A DNA stretch of 64,000 nucleotides from Symbiodinium natans (taxonomy: Eukaryota > Sar > Dinophyceae > Suessiales > Symbiodiniaceae), in NCBI GenBank assembly GCA_905221605.1, contig CAJNDS010002812.1:512501-576500 (forward strand). The letters are read 5' to 3'. The position numbers and the translations under genes are program-made. This document shows positions 1-9,748 of the stretch, piece by piece. Within the stretch, counting starts at the first letter, position 1. The number at the start of each line of letters is the position of its first letter. Under the pieces are notes generated by a model. It ran no database searches, was not told the DNA's origin, and worked only from the letters and a program-made list of their open reading frames with translations.

Positions 1-119
1 TTAGGGTTTAGGGTTTAGGGTTTAGGGTTTAGGGTTTAGGGTTTAGGGTTTAGGGTTTAGGGTTTAGGGTTTAGGGTTTAGGGTTTAGGGTTTAGGGTTT
101 AGGGTTTAGGGTTTAGGGT
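1..119 (+). repeat. Interstitial telomeric tract, TTTAGGG orientation
   Basis: About 17 near-perfect TTTAGGG units open the window. A left chromosome end should read CCCTAAA on this strand, so this is an internal tract or a reversed end, not a normal left telomere. Confidence 0.95.
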
Positions 120-141
120 ATTTAGGGCTAGTGTAAGGTTC

Positions 142-240
142 ATGGGCTTTGACGAGCTGCAGGTGCTTTGTTTCGACGGCGCTCCCGACGCGTGCCTCGG
201 CTTTTTCCAAAGGGGCTTTAGCCAAGCCGAGGGTCTCTGA
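142..240 (+). CDS. Short exon-like coding island ending in TGA
   Basis: An ATG at 142 opens 32 codons ending in TGA at 238-240. A CAG acceptor lies at 160-162, so the exon may instead begin at 163 in the same frame. The peptide includes VLCFDGAPDACLGFF. It lies between two G-rich telomeric tracts. It could be a 3' terminal exon. I do not recognise the family, and the ORF is short enough to arise by chance. Confidence 0.3.
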   Translation: MGFDELQVLCFDGAPDACLGFFQRGFSQAEGL

Positions 241-345
241 GGGTTTAGGGTTTAGGGTTTGGGGTTTAGGGGTTTAGGGTTTAGGGGTTTAGGGTTTAGG
301 GTTTTGGGGTTTTGGGGTTTTGGGGTTTTGGGGTTTAGGGCTTGT
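241..345 (+). repeat. Degenerate telomeric tract (TTTAGGG / TTTTGGGG mix)
   Basis: TTTAGGG units grade into GTTTTGGG units (300-340), a ciliate-like variant produced by T and G slippage. The open frames here on the minus strand (NPKPLNPKP-type proteins) are only translated repeat. Confidence 0.9.
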
Positions 346-1130
346 AGGGTTGAGGGCTTCGGGTGATTTTTGTACCGCAGGAACTGTAGCGTCTCTGGGT
401 ACTTAGAGTTATTTGCAGAGTAGTACTGCAAAAGCAACTTTCGGTATAGGCCCTTTGGACATGTGGCATGGGTCTGTGTCATTGTGCTGCATTACGTGCT
501 TTAAGAGTTCAGATCTAGGTTTCGGGGTCATACAGTATGAGCTTTTGGTGTAGTGTACCAGAATAGGCCATTGTTAAAATGACATGCCATGCACTAGTCG
601 TTGCATATCGGAGACCCAAGGGCCTGGTCGGAGGGGCTGCATGGACTGCTCGATTCGACAGGCGGGGTGTTACCCTAAGCCCTACACCCTAAACCCTAAC
701 CCTAAACCCTAATTTGGCGGGGGGGGAGGGGGGGCTGGTGGGGGTTTTGTGGGGTTTAGGGTTCTGCCGCGGGCCGAGGAGCATGCGAGTTCTAGTCCTC
801 TCTTTAGTTGCCGATTGGGGAGGAGGGGGTTGGGAAGAAAAGCTGGACACCCAGTTTCGTTGCGGGGGCGGGCTGAGAACCCACGTTCTAAGTTAAGTCC
901 AAATTCTGGTAGACATGGAACCCCCGCACATGATCGTATTCTTCTGTGCTTCCGAGTCCTAGCTGGACCATTTTGGCGGGAGGGTCCTAAGCCGTCCATA
1001 TATGTCGCTGGCGTGCCTCGATAGCAGCCCCCACTGTTAATGTCAGGGTTATGGAATCGCTTCTGGCTTTAGCTGCCCCTAAACCCTAAACCCTAAACCC
1101 TAAAGCCTAAACCCTAAATACTTTAGCTTA
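346..1130. other. Stretch without a convincing gene
   Basis: It holds short telomeric fragments (663-712 and 1078-1118, C-rich; 740-760, G-rich), a G-rich patch at 717-735 and unique sequence. Overlapping open frames on both strands at 709-1024 mostly read G/C-rich low-complexity sequence and show no clear exon boundaries. Confidence 0.5.
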
Positions 1131-1134
1131 CATT

Positions 1135-1416
1135 ATGCAACGGTCTGCAGCTGAATATCCGAGTATCCTTTCACTGTCCATACACACCCTGACAGAAGTC
1201 GCTGCCCTCAGTGTGTACTGCAACGTAGGGACGGTGGCTCGCCAAAGAACGTCCACGACAGCAGAAGAACAGAGGCTCATGCGTGGTTCGTTTGCTTCTT
1301 GGCGGGCGGGGCAATCTCAACTTGGCGGATGCAGTAGTTTTGTTTGCAAGCCAACGCGGCCACAAATATTTTTAAAAAGATCTCGCTTCGGAGGCGGCCA
1401 GCCCAGCGACGTCTGA
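1135..1416 (+). CDS. Possible exon, unknown protein
   Basis: An open frame of 93 codons starts at 1135 and could instead be entered from the CAG acceptor near 1150. It is of mixed composition and contains IHTLTEVAALSVYCNVGTVA. Two antisense open frames overlap it, so coding status is uncertain. No domain is recognised. Confidence 0.25.
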   Translation: MQRSAAEYPSILSLSIHTLTEVAALSVYCNVGTVARQRTSTTAEEQRLMRGSFASWRAGQSQLGGCSSFVCKPTRPQIFLKRSRFGGGQPSDV

Positions 1417-1721
1417 CACATTTGATTATTTCGGATACGTGCGTCGGATGTGAGTGCATAGCTCAGCATGCACATGTTGAGCCTGCTGTAGGTACTCAGG
1501 TGCATGACGCAAGCTCATGCTGCTTGACCTGCCCGAACGAAAGAAGTGAGGGCCTCTCGGGGATCGTGTGAACGTGGCAGCTTTGTTGTCCCAGGATCTT
1601 TCAGAAACCCACCTAAGGAGCCGTCCTTTCTTTTTAGGGTTTAGGGTCTAGGGTTTAGGGTATCTGAGGATCCACTTTCAACCTCACCGCCCACACCCAA
1701 AGTGGCACTTGACATCTGCAG

Positions 1722-1777
1722 ATGTCCACGATCTCTCGGGAGCGGCACTGCAGCTGCAGGAGACGAGGCAAGAACTC
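1722..1777 (+). CDS. Internal exon with telomeric 5' splice site
   Basis: A CAG acceptor at 1719-1721 is followed by 18 codons reading VHDLSGAALQLQETRQEL, an amphipathic, coiled-coil-like stretch. The first possible donor is the GT of the adjoining GTTTAGGG repeat at 1778. Unknown family. This is one of several exons here that end exactly where a telomeric tract begins. Confidence 0.45.
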
Positions 1778-1796
1778 GTTTAGGGTTGAGGGTTGA

Positions 1797-1852
1797 GGGT
1801 TGAGGGTTTAGGGTTTAGGGTTTAGGGTTTAGGGTTTAGGGTTTAGGGTTTC
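1797..1852 (+). repeat. Telomeric tract, TTTAGGG orientation
   Basis: Eight units, preceded by TTGAGGG variants, directly downstream of the exon at 1722-1777. Confidence 0.93.
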
Positions 1853-1977
1853 GGGGTTGCTAGGTCTAAAGTTTCTCACCGGGTGCCGAATGCATGTGGG
1901 CCTGCAATACAATAGAACCTAGGCATGGCAGGAGCTCGCAGTCCTGAAGTCGTTCCTAAGCACACAACCACCTCCTA

Positions 1978-2058
1978 GGGTTTAGGGTTTAGGGTTTAGG
2001 GTTTAGGGTTTAGGGTTTAGGGTTTAGGGTTTAGGGTTTAGGGTTTAGGGTTTAGGGT
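1978..2058 (+). repeat. Telomeric tract, TTTAGGG orientation
   Basis: Twelve near-perfect units flanked by unique sequence. Confidence 0.95.
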
Positions 2059-2279
2059 TCCTTGGGATGTCTGACATCTTCCCTTATTGAGCCTTATTGG
2101 GTTTCAGAGGATCCCATCTAGGTGGGTGTTAAGGGCCCTCCGAGGGTTGAAATCTTATCCTCAGAGTCTACAATCAGTCCAAAAGGTGGCCTCCTTTAAC
2201 ATCTTGGCAACCTTTGAAAAGCATTTTGTGGTACGAAGAATTCCTGAAAAGTCAAAGGCGAACCTTGTGACTCGAGACC

Positions 2280-2447
2280 GTAGTATAGGGGTCGGAATAG
2301 TGACTAAAACGTATTCCCTTGTGGTCCTTAGGGTGTTTTTTTTCTAGAATACGGGTACCGCCACCCCCCCCCCCCCCCCCCCATCCCCCCCGCAAAGAAC
2401 AAAACAAATCTATTCTAATTTTCAGGGCCCCTATATTTCCCAGCTCA
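2280..2447 (+). repeat. Hairpin element, family J, with internal poly(C)
   Basis: The left end reads TATAGGGGTCGGAATA and the right end reads its approximate inverse (TATTCTAATT...GGCCCCTATAT). Related copies lie at 25803-25932 and 61990-62099. This copy carries a 22-base C run near 2363-2384. Confidence 0.6.
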
Positions 2448-2964
2448 AGGGGCCCCTATACACGTACTGTTAGCTTTGGAGCCTGCCTCCACAGGGGCGG
2501 CAGGGGATCCGAAACTCATCGGCCCGACCGACCATCAGCCGAGCTTCTACATCCACCACCTTCCCACTGAACCTCCAGGGTTTAGGGTTTAGGGTTTAGG
2601 GTGTAGGGTTCCAATCCGCAATTCTTATGCTCCAAACCCAAAGCCCTGAACCCTGAACTTCAGCCTTCGACCCTAAGCCCGAGCTTCCGAAAGCCCCTTA
2701 GCCCGCATCCTTCGTGCGAGATGCTGCGACTGGAGCTTTCTCTCCCCGTGCCCACAGAAAATTCGCTACGCCACGATGTGTCCGCGTGGGAAGGGCAATG
2801 AACACCCCGACGCAGTTTGGAAGGCCTGCAATAAGCCCAATAGCCAAACAAAGCCCTCAAAACCCAAGCCCTAAACCCCCCAAAACCCAAACCCTGAACA
2901 ACTTTGCAAATCTACCTTGGAATTAATTAACCATGCCAATGAAAAAATGTTGCATTTTGAACAT

Positions 2965-3080
2965 CCTAAACTCTAAAGCCCTAAACCCCAATAAACCCTG
3001 ACACCTAAACCCCTAACCCCTAAACCCTAAACCCTGAAACCCTAAAACCCAAAAACCCTAAACCCTAAACTCTAAACCCC
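2965..3080 (-). repeat. Degenerate telomeric tract, CCCTAAA orientation
   Basis: Units of CCCTAAA are mixed with CCCCTAA, CCCTGAA and CCCAAAAA, as expected of an old, slipping array. Confidence 0.85.
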
Positions 3081-3890
3081 AGGCTCCTCTTCGAGACAGA
3101 TCTGCTGGCCTCCGCCAGCCCTGGGCTGCTCGGACGCTGCGGAGTGGTGGCCCTGACCCCCGAGGCCTTTGGGTTGTTCGGTGTATTTGCTTGGGTATTT
3201 TGTTGTTTGGGGATTTGAGGAGTCATGTTTTTTTTGTTGTTGGGGGGGGGGGGGGTTTGCAAGAGGTTCTCAGGGCTTTTGGGGGGGGGGTTCTAAGATT
3301 CTTGGGTGGTTTCTTGGGCTTGTTCTGGGTGTCTTGCGAGGTTTCTCAAGGGTTTTGGGGGCTAAGGTTCTTGGTTTCTTTTTCGGACTTGGTTCAAAAC
3401 AACAAACATGTTCTTTGTGGTTCTTACGTACTTTTTACGACACTGTTATCTCGGTTTTTAGGGTTGTTCGCGATTCAGGTGTTTTTTAGGTTTCTTTGTC
3501 GCTTTTAGGCTTTTTGTTTATGTAGTTTGTTGGGTTTGCTTTGGTTCTTAGGGGTTTGGTTTTTGAGTTTTGCGGTTGCTAGGGTTCTTAGGCTTCTGCA
3601 TGTTCGGCTTTAGTGTTCTTAGGGTGTCTTATGCAGGTATGTTTAGGGTTGATCGGCCTTTGCTTTCTTTTGATTATTTGGGCGATTTGGCTTTTTTTGG
3701 TTTAGGATTTGGGGGTTGAGGCTTTTCGGGGTTTCACTATCGGACTCTCGGGCGCAGGGGTATTTCGCATTCGGAGTTTAGGAGTTTTCGGCTCTAGATG
3801 GGGTCTTTCGCTTTGCTAGGCATCTGGTGGGATTAGGCCTCTCCTCAGAACAGGGTCCTGGTCTTATAAGGGTTGGGGTTTAGAGTTTAG
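3081..3890. other. 800-bp G/T-rich degenerate stretch
   Basis: The + strand is strongly T/G-rich with very little C, and contains many decayed GGGTTT/TTAGG words plus G runs at 3241-3254 and 3279-3289. It reads best as an eroded, expanded TTTAGGG array. The open frames at 3169-3508 are rich in W, G, F and V, as translated GGGTTT repeats would be. No gene is called. Confidence 0.6.
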
Positions 3891-3902
3891 GACTAGCCTC
3901 CG

Positions 3903-4092
3903 TTGCCAAACAACAAACGAACGAACATGCAAACACACCAGCAAACCAAAAAGCCAGCAAACCAACCCACAAACAAACAAAACAAGTCACAAATCAACCA
4001 AGCAAGCAAGCAAGCAGGCAAGCAAGCAAGCAGGCAAGCAGGCAGGCAGGCAGGCAAGCAAGCAAGCACACACACACACACACAAACACTCA
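3903..4092 (+). repeat. Compound microsatellite: (AAAC)-rich, (GCAA/GCAG)n, (CA)n
   Basis: AAC/AAAC-rich sequence passes into GCAA and GCAG tetranucleotides (about 3995-4068) and then CA dinucleotides (4066-4086). The overlapping open frames on both strands (poly-Q/K/A and poly-C/L) are translations of this repeat. Confidence 0.92.
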
Positions 4093-4375
4093 CAGACACA
4101 GACGCACACGAGCACGAGCACTCCGTAAAGCTGGCGCCCATGCGAGCGCCTCCCTATAAGTGAACCCAAGAGGGTCTCCAAGTGCCTAGTCTTTGTGTCT
4201 TCGGCTGCCCCGAAATCAACCGAAGGTTCTGGGGCCGAAAAACAAATTCTGGAGCCCTAAACCCTGAACCTCTAGAGAACCCTTAGCACGGTTCCAGACG
4301 CTGACGGCCAAGCGAGTGCTCGACAATTGGTGCGCCAGGCCAGACACTGCTTTGGTCTGCGGGACTTCGGGTCAG

Positions 4376-4426
4376 GGTTTAGGGTTTAGGGTTTAGGGTT
4401 TAGGGTTTAGGGTTTAGGGTTTAGGT
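4376..4426 (+). repeat. Telomeric tract, TTTAGGG orientation
   Basis: About seven units; the last runs into TTTAGGTTTTGGG. Confidence 0.93.
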
Positions 4427-4799
4427 TTTGGGAAACAAGGACGGCAACCCAGTAGTGAGTGGTGGCGTGCGTGTGTGAGAGGTGATAGGCTTGAGCCCAA
4501 AAAACCCTAAACCCTAAAACCGTAACATTTGTGGGTGTAGCTGTTGGTGACGGTGCAAAGCGCCGAGTTTGAGGCTTCCCACACTGGCATCCTGGCTGCC
4601 GAAGCAGGGCCGTACAGCCATGCTCTCAGGAATTCTTGTGCTCTCTATATCTCAACCGCCAACCCTAAACCCTTGAAAGGTGGAGCAGCGAATGGAGAGT
4701 ACAGGTTTCCCACCCCCCCCCCCCCCCCCAGGTTCGAGCTTTCAGCTTACGCTCAGTCCCGAAGGCTTATCCAGAGTGATGCCCCCCTGTCGTGTGGGT

Positions 4800-5288
4800 A
4801 GGGTCGTCCGTTGTGGGTGGTTAAGAGGATCGCATGCAGGAAGAGTTTTTCAGAGAGTGCTTTAGGGCCAACCTGGTTGTGCTTTTATGGACCTCTAGAT
4901 AGACCAAAACCCTCTTTAGTATGGTTTCTCGATACTTAAATCAACACAGTTCTGAAATAGTACTACAAATGGGCAGTTGTTGATCGATTTTGTCCCGTTT
5001 CATGGCAACCTCCTTAGGAAAGCAATAACTTGTTGCAGCTAGCTGAGCACATGAACCCTAAATTATCGATGCTTTGGATCTTGCGCTTATAGTTGCGCCT
5101 GCGGTAAAAAGGGCCCTACACCTTTGTCATTGCTGGCTACCATTTTTCATTGTTATGGGTACTTAAACCCAACAAGTAAAATAAATTTGAAATTTTGAAA
5201 TTCTCCCAACCATGAACTACTGTAGAAACCCTAAAACCTAAACCCTACAAAAACTCGAAGCCTTATAAAGCCCTAAACCCGAAAAAAG
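4800..5288. other. Stretch without a convincing gene
   Basis: AT-richer unique sequence with scattered decayed CCCTAAA words (5215-5280). No exon boundaries or hairpin element were recognised. Confidence 0.5.
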
Positions 5289-5360
5289 GAGGTGGCACGC
5301 CTCATGGAACGTTTTGACGCGGTCTGCGCGATGCGGCCGAGCAGCAAGGACCCGACCTGA
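5289..5360 (+). CDS. Exon-like island ending in TGA
   Basis: After an AAG acceptor, 23 codons read EVARLMERFDAVCAMRPSS and four further residues, then TGA at 5358-5360. Composition is protein-like and GC-rich against an AT-richer flank. A TTTAGGG tract follows at 5369. Unknown family; possibly a 3' terminal exon. Confidence 0.42.
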   Translation, partial: EVARLMERFDAVCAMRPSSKDPT

Positions 5361-5570
5361 TTTTCTAATTTAGGGTTTAGGGTTTAGGGTTTAGGGTTTA
5401 TAAGGTCCCGCAAACATAAGCCAGCACGTCGGCTTTGAGGCTCACCGATCCCCTGGGGGTCCCTGACGCCTTAGGAGAAGACGTAAGCCTCCCAGGATCC
5501 AAGCCTGAGCCGTCAATCCAACCCAAGAATCCCAAGGATCACTGGAGTCATTCCGTGCTCTCACTTGCAG

Positions 5571-5659
5571 GGCATATCTAGATATCTAGATGTCACTCTA
5601 AAGCCTTAAATGGCTGGCATATCTCGATATCTAGATGTCACTCTAAAGCCTAAATGGCT
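5571..5659 (+). repeat. Tandem duplication of about 45 bp
   Basis: Two adjacent copies (5571-5615 and 5616-5659) begin GGCATATCT and end TAAATGGCT. They differ at a few positions and each contains the palindrome ATATCTAGATAT or a near relative of it. Confidence 0.9.
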
Positions 5660-6379
5660 CACGGTGCGCTGCCCTTCTATTTCAGGGTCTAAATGGTACC
5701 ACGCCGTGGCTGCTGGTGCTGATCAACCATTGCTATCCCAAGGCCACCAAACACCCTGAACCCCTAAGTCATGTCTGAATGTATATCATGGAGGTGGGAA
5801 ATTTTGTGTATTGCAGGGAGGACTCAACCCTAAACCTTAGAACCCATGCAGCTCTAAAGCTACCGGAACCTTAACACCGAAAGCCTCAGCGCCGAATCCT
5901 AAAGGGCTCAGGAGCCACACGCACTGCATTCAAGACCTTCTGGTGGGACTTTCGTATGAAGATAAGGACGAGGGGTTCAGGTGTTATCACCCTAAACTCG
6001 AAACGGAGCGACAAAAAGAGAGAGAGACAGAGCCCCAAAAGGGTTTTTGTGGCTGAGGGTTATAATAGGTACAGAGCACCTACATCCGGCCACTCCCCCC
6101 CCCCTTCCCCACTGCAAGCAAGTATTAAGGCGCCCAAACCTGAACCCTCAAGCCCTACTCATAAACCTTCAACACTTAAACCCTGGAACCCTTTTCGCCG
6201 TTAAAGCAGCCTTCGAGACGTGTAAAGCCCATAAAAAGGTTCCCAAAACGAGTTACTCCCCCCCCCCCTTCACCCCCCAAACCCCGAACCCACCGAACTC
6301 CTGCCCTAAAGTCCTAAGCCACATAGAGCTTCTGCACCCTAAACCCTACACCCTAAATCCACATAAAATTTACCGAGCT

Positions 6380-6470
6380 TCTACACCCTAAACCCTAAAC
6401 CCTAAACCCTAAACCCTAAACCCTAAACCCTAAACCCTAAACCTGTAATCACCCTAAACCCTAAACCCCA
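6380..6470 (-). repeat. Telomeric tract, CCCTAAA orientation
   Basis: Eight units followed by degenerate copies; it lies just upstream of the exon at 6506. Confidence 0.93.
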
Positions 6471-6505
6471 TAATCCCCCGAAGCCCTGAGACACCCACGC
6501 AACAG

Positions 6506-6551
6506 GATGCCTCGCGAGACTTCCGGTCCATGGAGGCCAGCTCAGGACTTT
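6506..6551 (+). CDS. Internal exon (ACAG / GTAAGC boundaries)
   Basis: It is entered at ACAG (6502-6505) and left at GTAAGC (6552), a good donor. It reads DASRDFRSMEASSGL. A CCCTAAA tract is immediately upstream and a TTTAGGG tract begins 30 bp downstream. Unknown protein. Confidence 0.5.
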
Positions 6552-6582
6552 GTAAGCCGGCTTTGGGGCTTAGTTCTTGGGG

Positions 6583-6698
6583 TTTTAGGGTTTAGGGTTT
6601 AGGGTTTAGGGTCTAGGGTCTAGGGGTTAGGGTTTATAGGGTTTAGGGTTTAGGGTTTAGGGTTTAGGGTTTAGGGTTTAGGGTTTAGGGTTTAGGGT
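6583..6698 (+). repeat. Telomeric tract, TTTAGGG orientation
   Basis: About 16 units with CTAGGG and TTTATAGGG variants around 6610-6640. Confidence 0.94.
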
Positions 6699-6828
6699 GC
6701 TACGTAGTGGTTGGAGGTACTAGGCTTTGCAATTACTTGTAATCCTACTTAAAGCTGCCCCGGAACCTTCAAGTCGCTTTGCTGCCCCAGAATTCTTCCT
6801 CATGTCATGGGTTTACGGTGTTTTTTAG

Positions 6829-6874
6829 GGTTTGATCTTCTGTCGTGCGCTTTGCTTCGCGACAGATGTTCTAG
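6829..6874 (+). CDS. Internal exon (TTTTAG / GTAAGC boundaries)
   Basis: A T-rich tract ending TTTTTTAG precedes it and GTAAGC follows at 6875. The open frame reads FDLLSCALLRDRCS. Its size and boundaries match the neighbouring exons. Unknown protein. Confidence 0.42.
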
Positions 6875-6902
6875 GTAAGCCCTCAGCCCCAGGCCCTGAA
6901 CC

Positions 6903-6955
6903 CTGAACCCTAAACCCTAAACCCTAAACCCTAAACCCTAAACCCTCCCTAAACC
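6903..6955 (-). repeat. Telomeric tract, CCCTAAA orientation
   Basis: Seven units directly upstream of the exon at 6963. Confidence 0.94.
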
Positions 6956-6962
6956 CTTCTAG

Positions 6963-7037
6963 GCTCTCTACCTTGCCTCGATGCTTCTGCGAATTCTGGA
7001 AACGCTTCTGGCGGATCCGCCGCAGAGCAGGGACAAG
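6963..7037 (+). CDS. Internal exon, 25 codons
   Basis: After TCTAG (6958-6962) an in-frame block reads ALYLASMLLRILETLLADPP and then QSRDK, ending at AAG|GTGATG. The leucine-rich amphipathic pattern suggests helical repeats. A C-rich telomeric tract lies just upstream and a G-rich tract begins 20 bp downstream. Unknown family. Confidence 0.52.
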
Positions 7038-7056
7038 GTGATGCCAGGCGGCGGGG

Positions 7057-7190
7057 GTTTAGTGGTTTAGGGTTTTAGGGGTTTAGGGGCTTAGGGGTTT
7101 AGGGGATTTAGGTTTAGGGGTTTAGGGGTTCAGGGGTTTAGGGTTTAGGGTTTAGGGGTTTAGGGTTTAGGGGTTTAGGGGTTAGGGTTG
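7057..7190 (+). repeat. Degenerate telomeric tract, TTTAGGGG variant
   Basis: Eighteen or so units, many with four Gs (GGTTTAGGGG). Confidence 0.92.
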
Positions 7191-7229
7191 CAGCACACAT
7201 TTGTTGTTCTTCTTTGATCTCTAGTCTAG

Positions 7230-7266
7230 GTTGGTGCTGAGCCGGCAACCTTCACCTTTTGCGCGG
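7230..7266 (+). CDS. Small internal exon
   Basis: CTAGTCTAG acceptor, then VGAEPATFTFCA, then GGTAATCC (donor GT at 7267). Phase 0 in, phase 1 out. Unknown protein. Confidence 0.4.
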
Positions 7267-7800
7267 GTAATCCTGTAAACCCACGTTTTGCCAACGCAAG
7301 CTTAAGCGTTTTGCCAAGACTCGGCCAGGAAGGAACGAAGTGATGAGTTCCTATGGCACCCCTAGGAATTACTGTTATTTCTATTTTTTATATAACCCAA
7401 GGGAACGTTTAAACATGATTTCTTCATTAAATTAAGGCTAAAAGGGGAGTCACGGGTTCAGGGCCGAAGTGTGAGAGCTTGGGGGGCACAGGATTTTGGT
7501 TTGAGGTCGTAGCATTCAGGGGGAGTCTTTCTTTTTGCAGACTTGAGTCCCCTGCTAAACCCTTTTCAGCAATGGAAGGGTTTAGGGTTTAGGGTTTAGG
7601 GTAGCCCGTATTTCCAGGTTGCTGGGGTCGAGGGAAGTCCTTTTTGCGGCTCAATTCAATGTTTCTTGGATTGGTCTAGGGCTCAGTGTTCAAACAGAAT
7701 CAGGTATTGTAAGGGCCGAAATGAAACCCTGATCCTCAGCTTACAAGCATTGAACCCCGGGAACCTTGAAGAGTAAAAGTTCGTATCGCCCCCTAGGGAT
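7267..7800. other. Stretch without a convincing gene
   Basis: Unique sequence with one short TTTAGGG tract (7577-7602). AT-rich around 7370-7430. No exon was supported. Confidence 0.45.
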
Positions 7801-7870
7801 CCAACTAGTGCTCGGACTTCTGTCGGTCTTGGGTTTCAAGTTTAGGGTTTAGGGGGTTTAGAAAGTTAGG

Positions 7871-8337
7871 TTGCGGGGGAGTTTTGGCGCAGTCACGTTT
7901 TTTTTTTTCAGGGGTTTTGAACCTCGCTTTTGCAGGCTTGCAGGATGTCAGGGGCTGGTTGGTGGGTGTGGAAGGCGATGGGCGAAAACTCTTCGAAGAG
8001 TTCAAGAAACGCTCAGAGACAGATACTGTACCACCTTCAGGATCTTTCAACCCAAGGGTGGATTCAGACTCCTGCCCCTAAGGTTGTACCCCTAAAGGTT
8101 CCCCTTGCTATACTCCTACCATGGCCCTCATACTACCTGAAGGATCTTTCAACCCAAGCGTGCATCCTGAAGGGCCCAAGGTACAACCCCTATATGCTTC
8201 AGGCCAGCTTGCTGCCGGCCGACACCTCTCCACATCGCTGTCTATGGCCCCCTGACGGCCAAAGCTTAGTCCACCCTACATCCAGAAGGTGCATTCACAA
8301 CGCGTTACATATTTTTTTGCGACTTCTTTTCTTTTAG
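7871..8337 (+). CDS. Possible coding stretch, unknown
   Basis: Overlapping + strand frames run through 7871-8337, the longest being 135 codons from 7930. An internal repeat, ACCTTCAGGATCTTTCAACCC near 8031 with a similar copy near 8137 (about 106 bp apart), suggests an inserted element, not one continuous exon. Coding status is unresolved. Confidence 0.25.
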
Positions 8338-8626
8338 GAGGCGGTTCCAGTACAGTACTTTCTAACCTCTACAGTGAAGCCCAAGCGCATTGCCGAAAGC
8401 GTTATTGTAAACCCCGAAACCATGACGAGGGGGCTAAGCGACCCGAACCTTAGAAGAAATGACCCTGAGCACGAAGCTCTAACCCTTAACCCTAAACCCT
8501 AAACCCTGAAACCCCCCAAAAGAAGGCCTGAAAAGCGGGTTGCAGCTCAGATTAGGGACAAGAAGGCCCTAAACCTTAAGCCCTAAACCCTAAACCCAGT
8601 TAGAAGAAGGCAGAATCTCTGTTCAG

Positions 8627-8680
8627 GTGATGACCGCACAGTCGAGGCCTCCTCCAAACCAGCGGATTCCATGGTGGTGG
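8627..8680 (+). CDS. Internal exon
   Basis: TTCAG acceptor at 8622-8626; reads DDRTVEASSKPADSMVV; donor GT at 8681. A CCCTAAA tract lies upstream (8570-8605) and a TTTAGGG tract downstream (8694). Unknown protein. Confidence 0.48.
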
Positions 8681-8693
8681 GTTTTACAAGGGT

Positions 8694-8755
8694 TCAGGGT
8701 TTAGGGTTTAGGGTTTAGGGTTTAGGGTTTAGGGTTTAGGGTTTAGGGTTTAGGG
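8694..8755 (+). repeat. Telomeric tract, TTTAGGG orientation
   Basis: Nine units, just after the exon at 8627-8680. Confidence 0.95.
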
Positions 8756-9105
8756 CGAGATGCTGAAGGTTGTGGGAACACCAAAGCTAAGGTTTCAAGC
8801 GCTTTGCGTCGTATGGGGTAGAATACCGGAGCCTCGAATATGTCCAACATCATCCCCTAGATAGATATATTCTAAACTGCCCCATATGCATGCACATCCT
8901 GACTAGACACGCACTTCTGCTCGCTTAAATCGTGGTCCCATTGCCCATTCTCACAGGACCTTTCTTGAACCCGTCGCGAAAAGAATGGCAAACTCCCAAT
9001 CCTGTGGGAGTTTCTGAAAATAGCGGTGCCCTTTTGGGGGGTCCCTTTCAGGGATTCTATTCTATGTTGGGCATAAAAGGGGTACCCCTTATGTTGGGCC
9101 CTAAA

Positions 9106-9174
9106 TCCTAAACCCTAAACCCTAAACCCTAAACCCTAAACCCTAAACCCTAAACCCTAAACCCTAAACCCTAT
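9106..9174 (-). repeat. Telomeric tract, CCCTAAA orientation
   Basis: Ten units. It is preceded by two copies of ATGTTGGGC about 30 bp apart. Confidence 0.95.
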
Positions 9175-9203
9175 TTTGGGAACTATACCCCCTGTGGAGG
9201 AAG

Positions 9204-9248
9204 GAGATGACGGGTCGGTTTGAGGCCTTCGCCGAGAGTCTGGGCTGA
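9204..9248 (+). CDS. Exon-like island ending in TGA
   Basis: After an AAG acceptor it reads EMTGRFEAFAESLG then TGA (9246-9248). C-rich telomeric tract upstream, G-rich variant tract downstream. Possibly a terminal exon. Unknown. Confidence 0.38.
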   Translation, partial: EMTGRFEAFAESLG

Positions 9249-9271
9249 CACTGGAGATGTCCTGCCTGTAG

Positions 9272-9436
9272 ATTTAGGGTGTTTAGGGTGTTTAGGGTGT
9301 TTAGGGTGTTTAGGGTGTATAGGGTTTATAGGGTTTACAGGGTTCATTGGGTTTATAGGGTTTATGGGGTTTATAGGGTTTGTAGGGTTTATAGGGTTTG
9401 TAGGGTTTGTAGGGTTTATCGGGGTTATAGGGTTGA
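9272..9436 (+). repeat. Variant telomeric array: GTGTTTAGG then GTTTATAGG / GTTTGTAGG units
   Basis: Four units with a GTG-containing spacer are followed by about 14 nine-base units (TTTATAGGG, TTTGTAGGG). The unit length changes from 7 to 9-10. The long open frames here (GFIGFVGFIGF, VYRVYRV) only translate the array. Confidence 0.9.
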
Positions 9437-9580
9437 AGGGGCTACGTGCAAAGCTTCAGGAGGGCCCACGAGGATGCTGCCCCAGCCCTACCACTAAAAC
9501 GTGAACCCTGAGAAGCCCACTGGAATTTGACCAGGAGAGACCCTGAAACTTACGAGCTGTTGCGAACCCGACGCTCTGTA

Positions 9581-9655
9581 GATTTAGGGTTTAGGGTTTA
9601 GGGTTTAGGGTTAGGGTTTAGGATTTCGGGTTTAGGGTTTAGGGTTTAGGGTTCC
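9581..9655 (+). repeat. Telomeric tract, TTTAGGG orientation
   Basis: Ten units with TTAGGG and TTTCGGG variants. Confidence 0.92.
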
Positions 9656-9748
9656 ACCTAAAGTTACCCTCTGGGCACCCCCCCCCCCCTCCCCGTCACA
9701 ATATGTGTACTTCTTACATAACTATTATATCCACACAATCATGTACCT

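Noticed and set aside
1-119. Window starting at a chromosome-end telomere
   Set aside because: A left end should read CCCTAAA on this strand; this tract reads TTTAGGG and is one of many internal tracts.
252-482. Open frames rich in NPKP, RVLGFRV or KPxTLNPKP
   Set aside because: They translate telomeric repeats in different frames; the low-complexity residues follow directly from CCCTAAA/TTTAGGG.
3903-4181. Cys/Leu-rich or Gln/Ala-rich proteins
   Set aside because: They are translated (GCAA)n/(CA)n microsatellite in alternative frames and strands.
9220-9504. Regular GFIGFVGFIG protein resembling a membrane repeat protein
   Set aside because: It is the reading of a TTTATAGGG variant array; the period-3 pattern comes from 9-base units.
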